This document shows positions 17,526 through 25,062 of a stretch of 64,000 nucleotides of DNA, one piece after another. The position numbers and the translations under genes are program-made. The DNA is from Protaetiibacter sp. (lineage in GTDB: Bacteria; Actinomycetota; Actinomycetes; Actinomycetales; Microbacteriaceae). Where the stretch lies: NCBI GenBank assembly GCA_030150265.1, contig JASLGG010000032.1, forward strand, positions 387,079-451,078, given 5' to 3'. The notes under the pieces were generated by a model. It did not search any database and was not told the DNA's origin. It was given only the letters and a program-made list of their open reading frames with translations. Numbering within the stretch: position 1 is the first letter of the stretch; every line of letters begins with the position of its first letter.

Positions 17526-18329
17526 CGGCCGCGGCGCCACCGCGTCCCACGGGAGCGACAGCTCGCCGAGCCGCCAGCGCCCGCGCCCGCCGAGCGGCGG
17601 CCGGTCGAGCACGGGCCACCCCGCGTCGCGCACGGATGCCACGGCGGCCTGCCAGCGCTGCACCGGACCGTAGACCCCGAGCGGCGCCGCCGCGGCCCAG
17701 CCCCGGTCGAGGTCGACCAGCAGGGCGTGGATGCGCTCGCCCGGCACGTTGCGGTGGATGAGCGCCTTCGGCAACCGCTCCGCGACGACCGAGGGCGCCT
17801 CGAGCCCCGCGAGCCGCAGCGAGATCGTGAAGGTGTGCGGACCGCCGGCGTCGAGCGTGGCCCAGCTCGCGACGCGTCCGAGCTCCGAGCAGGTGCCCTC
17901 GACGAGCTGCCCGCCGGGGGCGAGGCGCGCGATCATGCGCGCCCAGGCATCCGCCACCTCCGCCTCCTCGTACTGCCGCAGCACGTTGAGCGCCCGGATG
18001 ATCGCGGGCCGTCGCCCCTCGTCGGTCGGCACCTCGAATCCGCCGAGCCGGAAGCTCACGCCCGGGCGTGCGGCGAGCGAGGCGACACGCACGCGCTCCG
18101 GGTCGATCTCGACGCCGAGCACCTCGACATCCGGGCGCACCGCCACGAGGCGCTCGTGCAGCTCGAGGCTCGTGGTGGCCGACGCCCCGTAGCCGAGGTC
18201 GACGACGAGCGGATCGGTCGCCTGGCGCAGTGCGGGCAGGGCCGCGATCCAGCGGTCCACGCGACGCAGGCGGTTGACGCCCGTCGTGCCGCGCGTGATC
18301 CGCCCCTCGGGCCTCGTCGCTCTCGCCAT
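17523..18329 (-). CDS. SAM-dependent methyltransferase of unknown substrate
   Basis: 268 residues. A Rossmann-type SAM site is suggested by LVVDLGYGASATTSLELHE (about 42-60) with an acidic strand VEVLGVEIDPERV. Later APGGQLVEGTCSELG resembles motif III/post-III. Loss of the usual GxGxG (here GYGASA) is a mild departure. No metal or target-recognition domain is seen. Possible promoter TAGCCT lies eight bases upstream. It is divergent from gpmA. Confidence 0.8.
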   Translation of the reverse strand: MARATRPEGRITRGTTGVNRLRRVDRWIAALPALRQATDPLVVDLGYGASATTSLELHERLVAVRPDVEVLGVEIDPERVRVASLAARPGVSFRLGGFEVPTDEGRRPAIIRALNVLRQYEEAEVADAWARMIARLAPGGQLVEGTCSELGRVASWATLDAGGPHTFTISLRLAGLEAPSVVAERLPKALIHRNVPGERIHALLVDLDRGWAAAAPLGVYGPVQRWQAAVASVRDAGWPVLDRPPLGGRGRWRLGELSLPWDAVAPRP

Positions 18330-18370
18330 CGGCGCCCAGGCTACCGGCGCCGGCGTGTCGATCGCGTCGC

Positions 18371-18376
18371 TACGCT
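18371..18376 (+). promoter_or_regulatory. -10 element of gpmA (leaderless)
   Basis: TACGCT lies six bases before ATG 18383. Confidence 0.6.
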
Positions 18377-18382
18377 GGAGCC

Positions 18383-19129
18383 ATGACGTCGACGCTCATC
18401 CTGCTCCGCCACGGCAACTCCGACTGGAACCAGAAGAACCTCTTCACCGGATGGGTCGACGTGCGCCTCTCGGAGCAGGGCGTCGCCGAGGCGAAGCGCG
18501 CCGGCGAGCTGCTCGCCGAGTCGGGGCTCGCGCCCGACATCCTCTACACGAGCGTGCTGACCCGCGCGATCCAGACCGCGAACCTCGCCCTCGAGGTGGC
18601 CGACCGGCTGTGGATCCCGGTCAAGCGCAGCTGGCGCCTCAACGAGCGCCACTACGGCGCGCTGCAAGGGCTCGACAAGGCCGAGACGCTCGCGAAGTAC
18701 GGCGAGCAGCAGTTCATGGAGTGGCGCCGCTCCTTCGACGTGCCGCCGCCGCCGCTCGCCGACGACGCCGAGTGGTCGCAGTTCGGCGACCCGCGCTACG
18801 CGGACGTGCCCGACGCCGACCTCCCGCGCACCGAGAGCCTCAAGCTCGTGATCGACCGGATGCTGCCCTACTGGGAGTCCGACATCACCCGCGACCTCGC
18901 GGCCGGCAAGACGGTGCTCGTGACCGCGCACGGCAACTCGCTGCGCGCTCTCGTGAAGCACCTCGACGGCATCGGCGACGCCGACATCGCCGAGCTCAAC
19001 ATCCCGACCGGCATCCCGCTCGTCTACGAGCTCGACGACGCGTTCCGGCCGGTGGGCCCCTCGCGCTACCTCGACCCGGAGGCCGCTGCTGCGGGTGCCG
19101 CGGCGGTCGCCGCCCAGGGCAAGAAGTAG
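18383..19129 (+). CDS. gpmA: 2,3-bisphosphoglycerate-dependent phosphoglycerate mutase
   Basis: 248 residues, normal for dPGM. LLRHGNSDWN places the catalytic histidine at H10; the TGWVDVRLSEQG loop, the NERHYGALQGLDK substrate segment and the second histidine in TAHGNSLRALVKHL are intact. It interconverts 3- and 2-phosphoglycerate in glycolysis. An alanine-rich tail ends in QGKK. The thiamine-binding gene follows after nine bases. Confidence 0.97.
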   Translation: MTSTLILLRHGNSDWNQKNLFTGWVDVRLSEQGVAEAKRAGELLAESGLAPDILYTSVLTRAIQTANLALEVADRLWIPVKRSWRLNERHYGALQGLDKAETLAKYGEQQFMEWRRSFDVPPPPLADDAEWSQFGDPRYADVPDADLPRTESLKLVIDRMLPYWESDITRDLAAGKTVLVTAHGNSLRALVKHLDGIGDADIAELNIPTGIPLVYELDDAFRPVGPSRYLDPEAAAAGAAAVAAQGKK

Positions 19130-19138
19130 GCCGACGCC

Positions 19139-19453
19139 GTGATCGTCGCGTTCTCCGTCGCACCGACCGGGACCGGCGACGCGGACGGCTCGGTGCACGA
19201 TGCCGTCGCGGCCGCCGTGCGGATCGTGCGCGAGTCGGGCCTGCCCAACCGCACGACCTCGATGTTCACCGAGATCGAGGGCGAGTGGGACGAGGTCTTC
19301 GACGTCGTGCGACGCGCCACGGATGCCGTGGCCGCCTACGGCACGCGCGTCTCGCTGGTGCTGAAGGCCGACATCCGTCCGGGTCGCACGGGCGAGCTCG
19401 ACGGCAAGATCGAGCGGCTCGAGCGCGCGATCGACGAGGGCCGCGGCTCCTGA
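19139..19453 (+). CDS. Thiamine-binding (MTH1187/YkoF-like) protein
   Basis: 104 residues from GTG 19139. It has the MTH1187/Thiamine_BP ferredoxin-like fold: IVAFSVAPTGT, a helix, TSMFTEIEGEWDEV, then RVSLVLKADIRPG. Family members bind thiamine or related small molecules. Only nine bases after gpmA, so probably cotranscribed. No TPP riboswitch was seen nearby. Confidence 0.85.
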   Translation: MIVAFSVAPTGTGDADGSVHDAVAAAVRIVRESGLPNRTTSMFTEIEGEWDEVFDVVRRATDAVAAYGTRVSLVLKADIRPGRTGELDGKIERLERAIDEGRGS

Positions 19454-19474
19454 CGCGACCCTCGCATCCGGGCG

Positions 19475-19819
19475 CTAACCGGCCAGGGCGACGACCGGCG
19501 CGGTCGGCTTGGCGAACTCGGTGTTCTGGGTCTTCCACCGCTGCAGGCGCGGTGCCACCCAGAACAGGTAGATGCCGAGGGTGATGACCGACAGCAGGAG
19601 CCACTTGATCCAGTGGCCGAAGAGCCCGACGGCGCTGCCCGTGAACACGAGCTGCTGGCCGTCGATGTAGGTGTGCTTCGCGCGCCAGCGCTCCTTGAGC
19701 ACGAGCGCGAAGGGGTAGCAGATGCCGAGCGTGAGCAGGGTGATGAAGAAGCCGAGGATCGCGGTGCCGACGTAGGTGCCGGCGCCGCCGTCGAAGGTGA
19801 AGCGGGTCGTCTTGGCCAT
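19475..19819 (-). CDS. DUF898-like small membrane protein
   Basis: 114 residues. Two long hydrophobic segments (about 17-40 and 65-88) flank the motif KERWRAKHTYIDGQQLVFTG, which is characteristic of DUF898 (YjgN-like) proteins. Function is unknown; the family is predicted to be a membrane protein of four helices and this copy is short. Transcribed toward the gpmA pair. Confidence 0.8.
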   Translation of the reverse strand: MAKTTRFTFDGGAGTYVGTAILGFFITLLTLGICYPFALVLKERWRAKHTYIDGQQLVFTGSAVGLFGHWIKWLLLSVITLGIYLFWVAPRLQRWKTQNTEFAKPTAPVVALAG

Positions 19820-19871
19820 GGCTCCGTTCTACGGGAGCCTCCCGCCGGTGTCATGCCCCCGAGCGAGGGTG

Positions 19872-19904
19872 GGTGGTACCGAAATCGGATGTCGGTGGTA
19901 CCAT
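19872..19904 (+). promoter_or_regulatory. Repeated GGTGGTACC operator and promoter of the VapBC pair
   Basis: GGTGGTACC occurs at 19872-19880 and 19894-19902, 22 bases apart, two helical turns. The second overlaps the -10 TACCAT (19899-19904) and the first overlaps the -35 position. It is a good candidate for autorepression by the antitoxin. Confidence 0.6.
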
Positions 19905-19911
19905 CGCGCGC

Positions 19912-20178
19912 ATGGCGATGAACCTGCGGTTACGACCCGAGGCGGCGGAGGCGCTGCGGGCCGAGTCCGAGCAGACCGGGCTCAGCCAGCAGGAGATCCT
20001 GCGGCGCGCGGTGGACGGTTATCTCGGCCTCGGAGGCCGCCGACGCGACTCGGAGTGGCCGGACTGGATCGAGCCGCCGTCGGAGCCGTATCGCGAGCCC
20101 ACCGTGCTGCTCACCCTGCCCGAGGGCGTCACCTCATTCGAACTGCTCGAGGCGACCCGCGAAGAGCGGCTGCGCTGA
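19912..20178 (+). CDS. Ribbon-helix-helix antitoxin (VapB/CopG-like)
   Basis: 88 residues from ATG 19912, seven bases after TACCAT; an upstream in-frame GTG at 19873 would place the operator inside the gene. The N-terminal NLRLRPEAAEALRAESEQTG begins with a short strand then two helices (LSQQEILRRAVDGYL), a ribbon-helix-helix DNA-binding fold. The C-terminal WPDWIEPPSEPYREPTVLLT segment is unstructured and acidic enough to wrap the toxin. The toxin starts immediately after its stop. Confidence 0.8.
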   Translation: MAMNLRLRPEAAEALRAESEQTGLSQQEILRRAVDGYLGLGGRRRDSEWPDWIEPPSEPYREPTVLLTLPEGVTSFELLEATREERLR

Positions 20179-20589
20179 GTGCGGGCCTATCTCGACTCGA
20201 GCGCCCTCGTGAAGCGCCTCTTCGACGAGTCGGACGCGGAGGCTCTCCGTCGAGCGATCCGTGACGGCAACGACCTGGGGGTGGGGTTCGTGACCTCGGC
20301 ACTGGCTCGCGTCGAGGTCTCCCGCGTGGCTCGCATGCGTATCGAGGCGGAGCCGCCGCGCGATATCGCCATAGCGGCCGGCGAGGCGTTTTTCGGTGTC
20401 TCGGTCGCGGATCTCACCCGGCCGATCCTCGAGTCGGCCCGCGTCATCGGGCCGCCCGTGCTCCGCTCGCTGGACGCCATCCACGTCGCCACCGCCGTCG
20501 CGGCGGGCGCCGACGAGCTGTGGACCTACGACCGCCGGACGGCGGAGGTCGCCGAGGGGCTCGGCATCCGGGTGCGCGTGCCCGTCTGA
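20179..20589 (+). CDS. PIN-domain ribonuclease toxin VapC
   Basis: 136 residues from GTG 20179, with no gap after the antitoxin. The four PIN acidic residues are visible: D6 in YLDSSALVK, E46 in RVEVSR, D99 in LRSLDAIHVA, and D118 in TYDRR. VapC toxins are Mg-dependent endoribonucleases that cut tRNA or rRNA when the antitoxin is lost. The complete active site implies a functional toxin. Confidence 0.92.
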   Translation: MRAYLDSSALVKRLFDESDAEALRRAIRDGNDLGVGFVTSALARVEVSRVARMRIEAEPPRDIAIAAGEAFFGVSVADLTRPILESARVIGPPVLRSLDAIHVATAVAAGADELWTYDRRTAEVAEGLGIRVRVPV

Positions 20590-20593
20590 GCCG

Positions 20594-21517
20594 CTAGGGC
20601 TGCCCGTCGAGGAAGCGACGCACCGCCTCCGCGGAGCGCACCGGGCTGTTGAGCCAGGGGGCGTGGCCGCCCGGCACGACCGCGAGGTCGACGCGCGGGA
20701 TCGCGGCGAGGCCCGCGCGGCCGTCGTCGGGGTCGAGGAACACGTCGTCCTCGCCCCACAGGGCGAACACGGGCGGCTCGAGGCGCCCGAGCTCGGCGGC
20801 CGTGAGACTCAGCTCGCGTCGTCCGAGCGCACGGTAGTACTGCGGTGCCGTGCTGCGGAACTCGGGGCGCAGCGAGGCATACCAGCCGCAGTCGACGAGC
20901 TCGCGCGGCCAGCCGCCCACGGCTCCCGCGCCGAGCGTCATGGCGCTGTTGCGCTCGTAGCGCTCGCGGCTCACCGGGCGGGCGAGCATCGCGGCGAAGC
21001 CGGGCAGCGCCAGCATCCGCATGCCGAGCGGAGCCGTGGTGCCGGGCAGGGCGACGCCGGGCGCGCCGAGCACCGTGACGCTCGCGACCCGCTCGGGGCG
21101 GGCGAGCGCGTAGGAGAGCGAGAACTGGGCGCCCATCGAGTGGCCGACGAGATGGGCGCGCGTGACACCCGCGTCGTCGAGCACCGCGTCGAGCCAGGGG
21201 AGCGGGGCCCGGCGGATGCCGTCTCGCGGGATCGTGGCGGCATCCGAGAGGCCGTGGCCCGGCCAGTCGGGGGCGATCACGCGGCGTCCGCCGAACGCGG
21301 GGACGAGCGGGACCGCGGCAGCGGTGACGGATGCCATCCCCTGCAGCAGCACGACGGGCACCCGGTCGTCGCCCGCGAGCTCGATCGCGTGCAGCCGGAT
21401 GCCGGCGTCCGGCACCTCGATCATCCGGTCGTCGGAGCGCTCGAGGCCGTACTCGGCGAGCAGGCGCGCCTCGGCGTCGCGGTAGGCGGTGGCGATGTCA
21501 CCCGGAACGGAGGTCAC
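20594..21517 (-). CDS. Alpha/beta hydrolase
   Basis: 307 residues from GTG 21517, chosen because a TACGCT -10 sits six bases upstream; TTG 21547 would add ten residues. The nucleophile elbow GHSMGAQ (Ser near 127), an oxyanion region LLQGMAS, a DWPGHGLSD strand and the PGGHAPW histidine loop are intact, with a helical cap in the middle. Substrate unknown; the family includes esterases, haloalkane dehalogenase-like and C-C hydrolases. Confidence 0.87.
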   Translation of the reverse strand: MTSVPGDIATAYRDAEARLLAEYGLERSDDRMIEVPDAGIRLHAIELAGDDRVPVVLLQGMASVTAAAVPLVPAFGGRRVIAPDWPGHGLSDAATIPRDGIRRAPLPWLDAVLDDAGVTRAHLVGHSMGAQFSLSYALARPERVASVTVLGAPGVALPGTTAPLGMRMLALPGFAAMLARPVSRERYERNSAMTLGAGAVGGWPRELVDCGWYASLRPEFRSTAPQYYRALGRRELSLTAAELGRLEPPVFALWGEDDVFLDPDDGRAGLAAIPRVDLAVVPGGHAPWLNSPVRSAEAVRRFLDGQP

Positions 21518-21523
21518 CGCTCC

Positions 21524-21529
21524 AGCGTA
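21524..21529 (-). promoter_or_regulatory. -10 element of the alpha/beta hydrolase (leaderless)
   Basis: TACGCT on the minus strand lies six bases before GTG 21517. Confidence 0.5.
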
Positions 21530-21581
21530 GGGTGCGCGGGGCGTCAACCCTCGGCGCTCAGCGGACAGGGAACCACGCTCG

Positions 21582-21690
21582 CGGCGGGAGCAACATCCCC
21601 CGCCACGTCGCCCCTTCGCCGCCCGGGCGCGCGGTTACTCCCGCCGATGGGGCGGTTACTCCCGCCGATGGGGCGTGCCGATGGGGCGTG
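21582..21690. repeat. Intergenic tandem and inverted repeat
   Basis: A 21-base unit GCGGTTACTCCCGCCGATGG(G) is repeated at 21631-21651 and 21652-21672, with a further partial GCCGATGGGGC at 21678. CGGCGGGAGCAAC at 21582 is the near-complement of the GTTACTCCCGCCG core, so the region can fold as alternative hairpins. It lies between the hydrolase promoter and the phoU stop. Confidence 0.7.
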
Positions 21691-21721
21691 GTGGGGTGCG
21701 CTGGGGATGCAGCTCGAGGGC

Positions 21722-22363
21722 TCAGGCCCAGTCGCCCGTGGCGAGGTACTGCACCTTCTTGGCGATCGAGACCGCGTGGTCGGCGAAGCGCTCGTGGTAG
21801 CGGGATGCCAGGGTCGCGTCGACCGTGTCGGCCGTCTCGCCCTTCCAGGTCTCGCCGAGCACCTTGTCGAACACGGCGAGGTGCAGCGCGTCCACCTTGT
21901 CGTCCTCGTTGCGGATGTGCTCCGCGATCTGGGTGTCCTGGGTCTCGAGAAGCTGGGTGAGGTTGCGCGCGATCTCGACGTCGAGCGCGCCCATCTCGCG
22001 GAACGTCGAGCGCAGGCCCTTCGGCACGACCTTCTCGGGGAAGCGGTAGCGCGCGAGCTGCGCGATGTGCTCGGCCATGTCGCCCATGCGCTCGAGCGAG
22101 GCGGAGATGCGCAGCGCGCTCACCACGATCCGCAGGTCGCGTGCCACCGGCTGCTGGCGGGCGAGGATCGTGATCGCGAGCTCGTCGAGCTCCGTCGCGA
22201 GGGCGTCGATGCGGCGGTCGTCCTCGATCACGGTCTCGGCGAGGGCCACATCCGACTCGTTGAACGCGCGGGTGGCGTTCTCGATCGAGTCGGCCACCAG
22301 GGTCGAGATCTCGACGAGGCGCTCCTGCACCTCGCGCAGCTCCTGCTGGAACACCTCGCGCAT
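21722..22363 (-). CDS. phoU: Phosphate-signalling protein PhoU
   Basis: 213 residues forming two three-helix PhoU repeats (about 1-105 and 115-205). Metal-binding acidic clusters are visible as ERMGDMAEHIA and ERFADHAVSIA, each with the E/D-xxxD pattern. PhoU restrains the Pho response and links PstB to the sensor kinase SenX3, encoded divergently next door. A three-unit Pho box lies 92 bases upstream of its start. Confidence 0.96.
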   Translation of the reverse strand: MREVFQQELREVQERLVEISTLVADSIENATRAFNESDVALAETVIEDDRRIDALATELDELAITILARQQPVARDLRIVVSALRISASLERMGDMAEHIAQLARYRFPEKVVPKGLRSTFREMGALDVEIARNLTQLLETQDTQIAEHIRNEDDKVDALHLAVFDKVLGETWKGETADTVDATLASRYHERFADHAVSIAKKVQYLATGDWA

Positions 22364-22454
22364 GGGTTCTGGTCCTTTCCCGGCCGGAGCGATCCGGCAT
22401 CGTCGGCATGCGGCGGCCCACGTCGTCCGGCGACCGCGCTCACACCGTCCCGTG

Positions 22455-22487
22455 GGAAGGTTAACGCCGGGTGACCGGGCCGTGAAC
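22455..22487 (-). promoter_or_regulatory. Three-unit Pho box between phoU and senX3
   Basis: Minus-strand units of 11 bases: GTTCACGGCCC, GGTCACCCGGC, GTTAACCTTCC. The run resembles PhoP/RegX3 direct repeats and points toward phoU. It could also set the level of senX3-regX3. Confidence 0.7.
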
Positions 22488-22547
22488 GTACCCCTAAGGG
22501 ATGTCGAGAGCTCCCGATCCCGGCGGGTACGCCGTGCCGGTCCGCCC

Positions 22548-22553
22548 TAATCT
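22548..22553 (+). promoter_or_regulatory. -10 element of senX3 (leaderless)
   Basis: TAATCT is six bases before ATG 22560. Confidence 0.6.
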
Positions 22554-22559
22554 AGTCGC

Positions 22560-23714
22560 ATGGACGCCGCCTGGCTCGTGCCCGCCGCCCTGGGCTTCGG
22601 GCTCGCCGTCGGCGTCGGCGGAAGCGTGGCCGTCGTGGCGGCGCACGCACGCGGTCAGCGCGCCGCAGCCGTCGTGACCCCGTCGGTGCCCGACGGGGTC
22701 GAGGAGGTCGTCGACGCGCTCGAGACCGCCGGCATCGTGCTCGACTCCTCCAACAACGTGGTGAGCTGCTCGACGGCGGCCGTGGCGCTCGGGCTCGTCT
22801 GGAACCACGCTCTCGTGCACGGCGAGCTCGTGGCGCTCGTCGACCGGGTGCGCGCCGATGGCGCCGCCGCCAACGAGGAGATGAAGCTGCCGCGCGGCCC
22901 GTTCGGCGACGCGCAGATCCATCTGCTCGTGCGCGCCGCGCCGCTCGGCAGCCGCTTCGTGCTGGTGCTCGCCGACGACCGCACCGAGGCGCATCGCCTC
23001 GAGGATGTGCGCCGCGACTTCGTGGCCAACATCTCGCACGAGCTGAAGACCCCGATCGGCGCCGTCGGCCTGCTGGCCGAGGCCCTCGAGTCGGCCGCCG
23101 ACGAGCCGGATGAGGTGCGCCGCTTCGCGAAGCGCCTCACGATCGAGTCGGAGCGGCTGCGCAGCCTCACCCACGAGATCATCGAGCTGAGCAGGCTGCA
23201 GGCGGCGGACGCGCTCGAGCACGCCGACCGGGTGCCGGTGGACTCCGTGATCGCGCAGGCCGTCGATGCCAACCGCGTCGCCGCCGAGTCGCACCGCATC
23301 GCGATCGTCGCCCAGGCCGACGTCGGCGCGGTGGTGTGGGGCGACGAGGCGATGCTCGTGACCGCCGTGCACAACCTCATCGCCAACGCGATCCAGTACT
23401 CGCCCGACGGCACGCGCGTCGGCGTCGGGGTCACCCGTCGCGACGGCGCGGTCGAGATCGCCGTCACCGACCAGGGGGTCGGCATCCCCGACTCCGAGCG
23501 CGACCGCGTCTTCGAGCGCTTCTTCCGCGTCGACTCCGCCCGCAGCCGCCAGACCGGCGGCACGGGCCTCGGCCTCGCGATCGTCAAGCACGTGGTGCAG
23601 AACCACGGCGGCGACGTGCGCGTGTGGTCGCAGCAGGGACGCGGCTCGACCTTCACCATCCGCCTTCCGGAGGCCGCGCAGGCCGCCGCCCCCACTCCTG
23701 GAGCCCGTCCGTGA
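22560..23714 (+). CDS. senX3: Phosphate-sensing histidine kinase SenX3
   Basis: 384 residues. One N-terminal membrane helix (about 7-28), a PAS-like region (about 50-140), a HisKA domain with FVANISHELKTPIG and H160 as phosphoacceptor, and a HATPase domain with N-box HNLIANAIQYSP, DQGVGIP and GTGLGLAIVK. Like mycobacterial SenX3 it has little extracytoplasmic sequence and takes its signal through Pst/PhoU. regX3 overlaps its stop. Confidence 0.95.
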   Translation: MDAAWLVPAALGFGLAVGVGGSVAVVAAHARGQRAAAVVTPSVPDGVEEVVDALETAGIVLDSSNNVVSCSTAAVALGLVWNHALVHGELVALVDRVRADGAAANEEMKLPRGPFGDAQIHLLVRAAPLGSRFVLVLADDRTEAHRLEDVRRDFVANISHELKTPIGAVGLLAEALESAADEPDEVRRFAKRLTIESERLRSLTHEIIELSRLQAADALEHADRVPVDSVIAQAVDANRVAAESHRIAIVAQADVGAVVWGDEAMLVTAVHNLIANAIQYSPDGTRVGVGVTRRDGAVEIAVTDQGVGIPDSERDRVFERFFRVDSARSRQTGGTGLGLAIVKHVVQNHGGDVRVWSQQGRGSTFTIRLPEAAQAAAPTPGARP

Positions 23715-24394
23715 CCCGCATCCTCATCGTCGAAGACGAGCCCTCGCTCGCCGAGCCCCTCGCGTTCCTGCTCGGGCGCGAGGGCTACGAGACCGCGATC
23801 GCGGGCGACGGGCGGGCGGCGCTCGCGGAGTTCGACCGCGCCGGCGCCGACCTCGTGCTGCTCGACCTCATGCTGCCGGGCCTCTCGGGAACCGAGGTGT
23901 GCCGCGAGCTGCGCAACCGCTCGAGCGTGCCGATCATCATGCTGACGGCCAAGGACTCCGAGGTCGACATCGTGGTGGGGCTCGAGCTGGGCGCCGACGA
24001 CTACGTGACCAAGCCGTACTCCAGCCGGGAGCTGCTCGCTCGCATCCGTGCGGTGCTGCGCCGCCGCATCGAGGTGGTGGAGGACGAGGGCGAGGCCGTG
24101 CTCGAGGCGGGTCCGGTGCGGATGGACGTGGAGCGTCACGCCGTGTCGGTGGGCGGCGCCGAGGTCGCGATGCCGCTCAAGGAGTTCGAGCTGCTCGAGT
24201 TCCTGCTGCGGAACGCGGGGCGCGTGCTCACCCGCGGGCAGCTCATCGACCGCATCTGGGGCTCCGACTACTTCGGCGACACCAAGACGCTCGACGTCCA
24301 CATCAAGCGCATCCGGGCGAAGATCGAGCCGGATCCCTCGAACCCGCAGCTGCTCGTGACGGTGCGCGGGCTCGGCTACCGCTTCGAGAACTGA
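23711..24394 (+). CDS. regX3: Response regulator RegX3
   Basis: 227 residues from GTG 23711 (GTGA overlap with senX3). Receiver domain with acidic pocket VEDE (E8-E10), phosphoacceptor D52 in LLDLMLPG, T79 in MLTAK and K101 in VTKPYS; C-terminal OmpR winged helix with TKTLDVHIKRIRAKIEPDPS. It activates phosphate-starvation genes and is the likely ligand of the Pho boxes at 11341 and 22455. Confidence 0.95.
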   Translation: MTRILIVEDEPSLAEPLAFLLGREGYETAIAGDGRAALAEFDRAGADLVLLDLMLPGLSGTEVCRELRNRSSVPIIMLTAKDSEVDIVVGLELGADDYVTKPYSSRELLARIRAVLRRRIEVVEDEGEAVLEAGPVRMDVERHAVSVGGAEVAMPLKEFELLEFLLRNAGRVLTRGQLIDRIWGSDYFGDTKTLDVHIKRIRAKIEPDPSNPQLLVTVRGLGYRFEN

Positions 24395-24431
24395 GCCCCA
24401 CCCGGCCGCCGGGCCCGGCCGATCCGGCTGT

Positions 24432-24437
24432 TAGCGT
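24432..24437 (+). promoter_or_regulatory. -10 element of the TetR gene (leaderless)
   Basis: TAGCGT is six bases before GTG 24444. Confidence 0.5.
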
Positions 24438-24443
24438 GGCGGG

Positions 24444-25052
24444 GTGGCATCCGAGGCGGGCCGGGGCGCCGGCAACAAGTTCGCGCAGCGCCGGGAGGCG
24501 ACGCGTCGCGAGCTGCTCCGCCTCGGGCTGGAGCGGTTCCCCGTCAAGGGGTACTCCTCGACGACGATCGACGACGTCGTCCGCGACAGCGGGCTCACCC
24601 GTGGTGCCTTCTACTTCCACTTCGCGGGCAAGGAGGCCTTCTTCCTGGAGCTCCTCCGCGAGCGGGCGGCGCTTCGCGACGAGTGGTGGCTCGTCGCCCG
24701 CGATCCGGCGCACGCGGATGCCCGCGACGCGATCGCGGCGGCGCTCGCCCACCTGACCTCGCTCGAGGACGGGGGCGCCTGGCCGCTGCTCGTGGCCGAC
24801 TACTTCCAGGCGGTCCACGGCGCCGACGAGCACCTCGCGCCTCTGCGCGAGCTCTACAGCCGGTGGACCGTGGAGCTCGGCCTCTTCGTGCAGGAGCTCC
24901 GGCTGCGCGGCTTCGCACGGACGGATGTCGCCCCCGAGTCGCTCGGGGCGCAGCTCTTCGCGATCGTCGAGGGGCACACCGTCCATCACCTGCTGTACGG
25001 CATGCCGGCCGACGGCCTCCTCGACGTGCTCGTGCGCGTCGTGCGGCCCTGA
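24444..25052 (+). CDS. TetR/AcrR-family regulator
   Basis: 202 residues. The N-terminal helix-turn-helix reads TTIDDVVRDSGLTRGAFYFH, followed by FAGKEAFFLELL, the standard TetR_N ending. The C-terminal ligand-binding part has a hydrophobic GAWPLLVADYFQAV helix. It converges on the glycine-rich surface-protein gene only ten bases away; an AT-rich palindrome upstream of that gene is a possible target. Confidence 0.9.
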   Translation: MASEAGRGAGNKFAQRREATRRELLRLGLERFPVKGYSSTTIDDVVRDSGLTRGAFYFHFAGKEAFFLELLRERAALRDEWWLVARDPAHADARDAIAAALAHLTSLEDGGAWPLLVADYFQAVHGADEHLAPLRELYSRWTVELGLFVQELRLRGFARTDVAPESLGAQLFAIVEGHTVHHLLYGMPADGLLDVLVRVVRP

Positions 25053-25062
25053 CCGGTCGCGA

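Noticed and set aside
17523..18329. Assigning a specific substrate (rRNA or small molecule) to the methyltransferase
   Set aside because: The SAM site is visible but no recognition domain or context points to a target.
19130..19139. TPP riboswitch upstream of the thiamine-binding gene
   Set aside because: Only nine bases separate it from gpmA and no riboswitch core is present.
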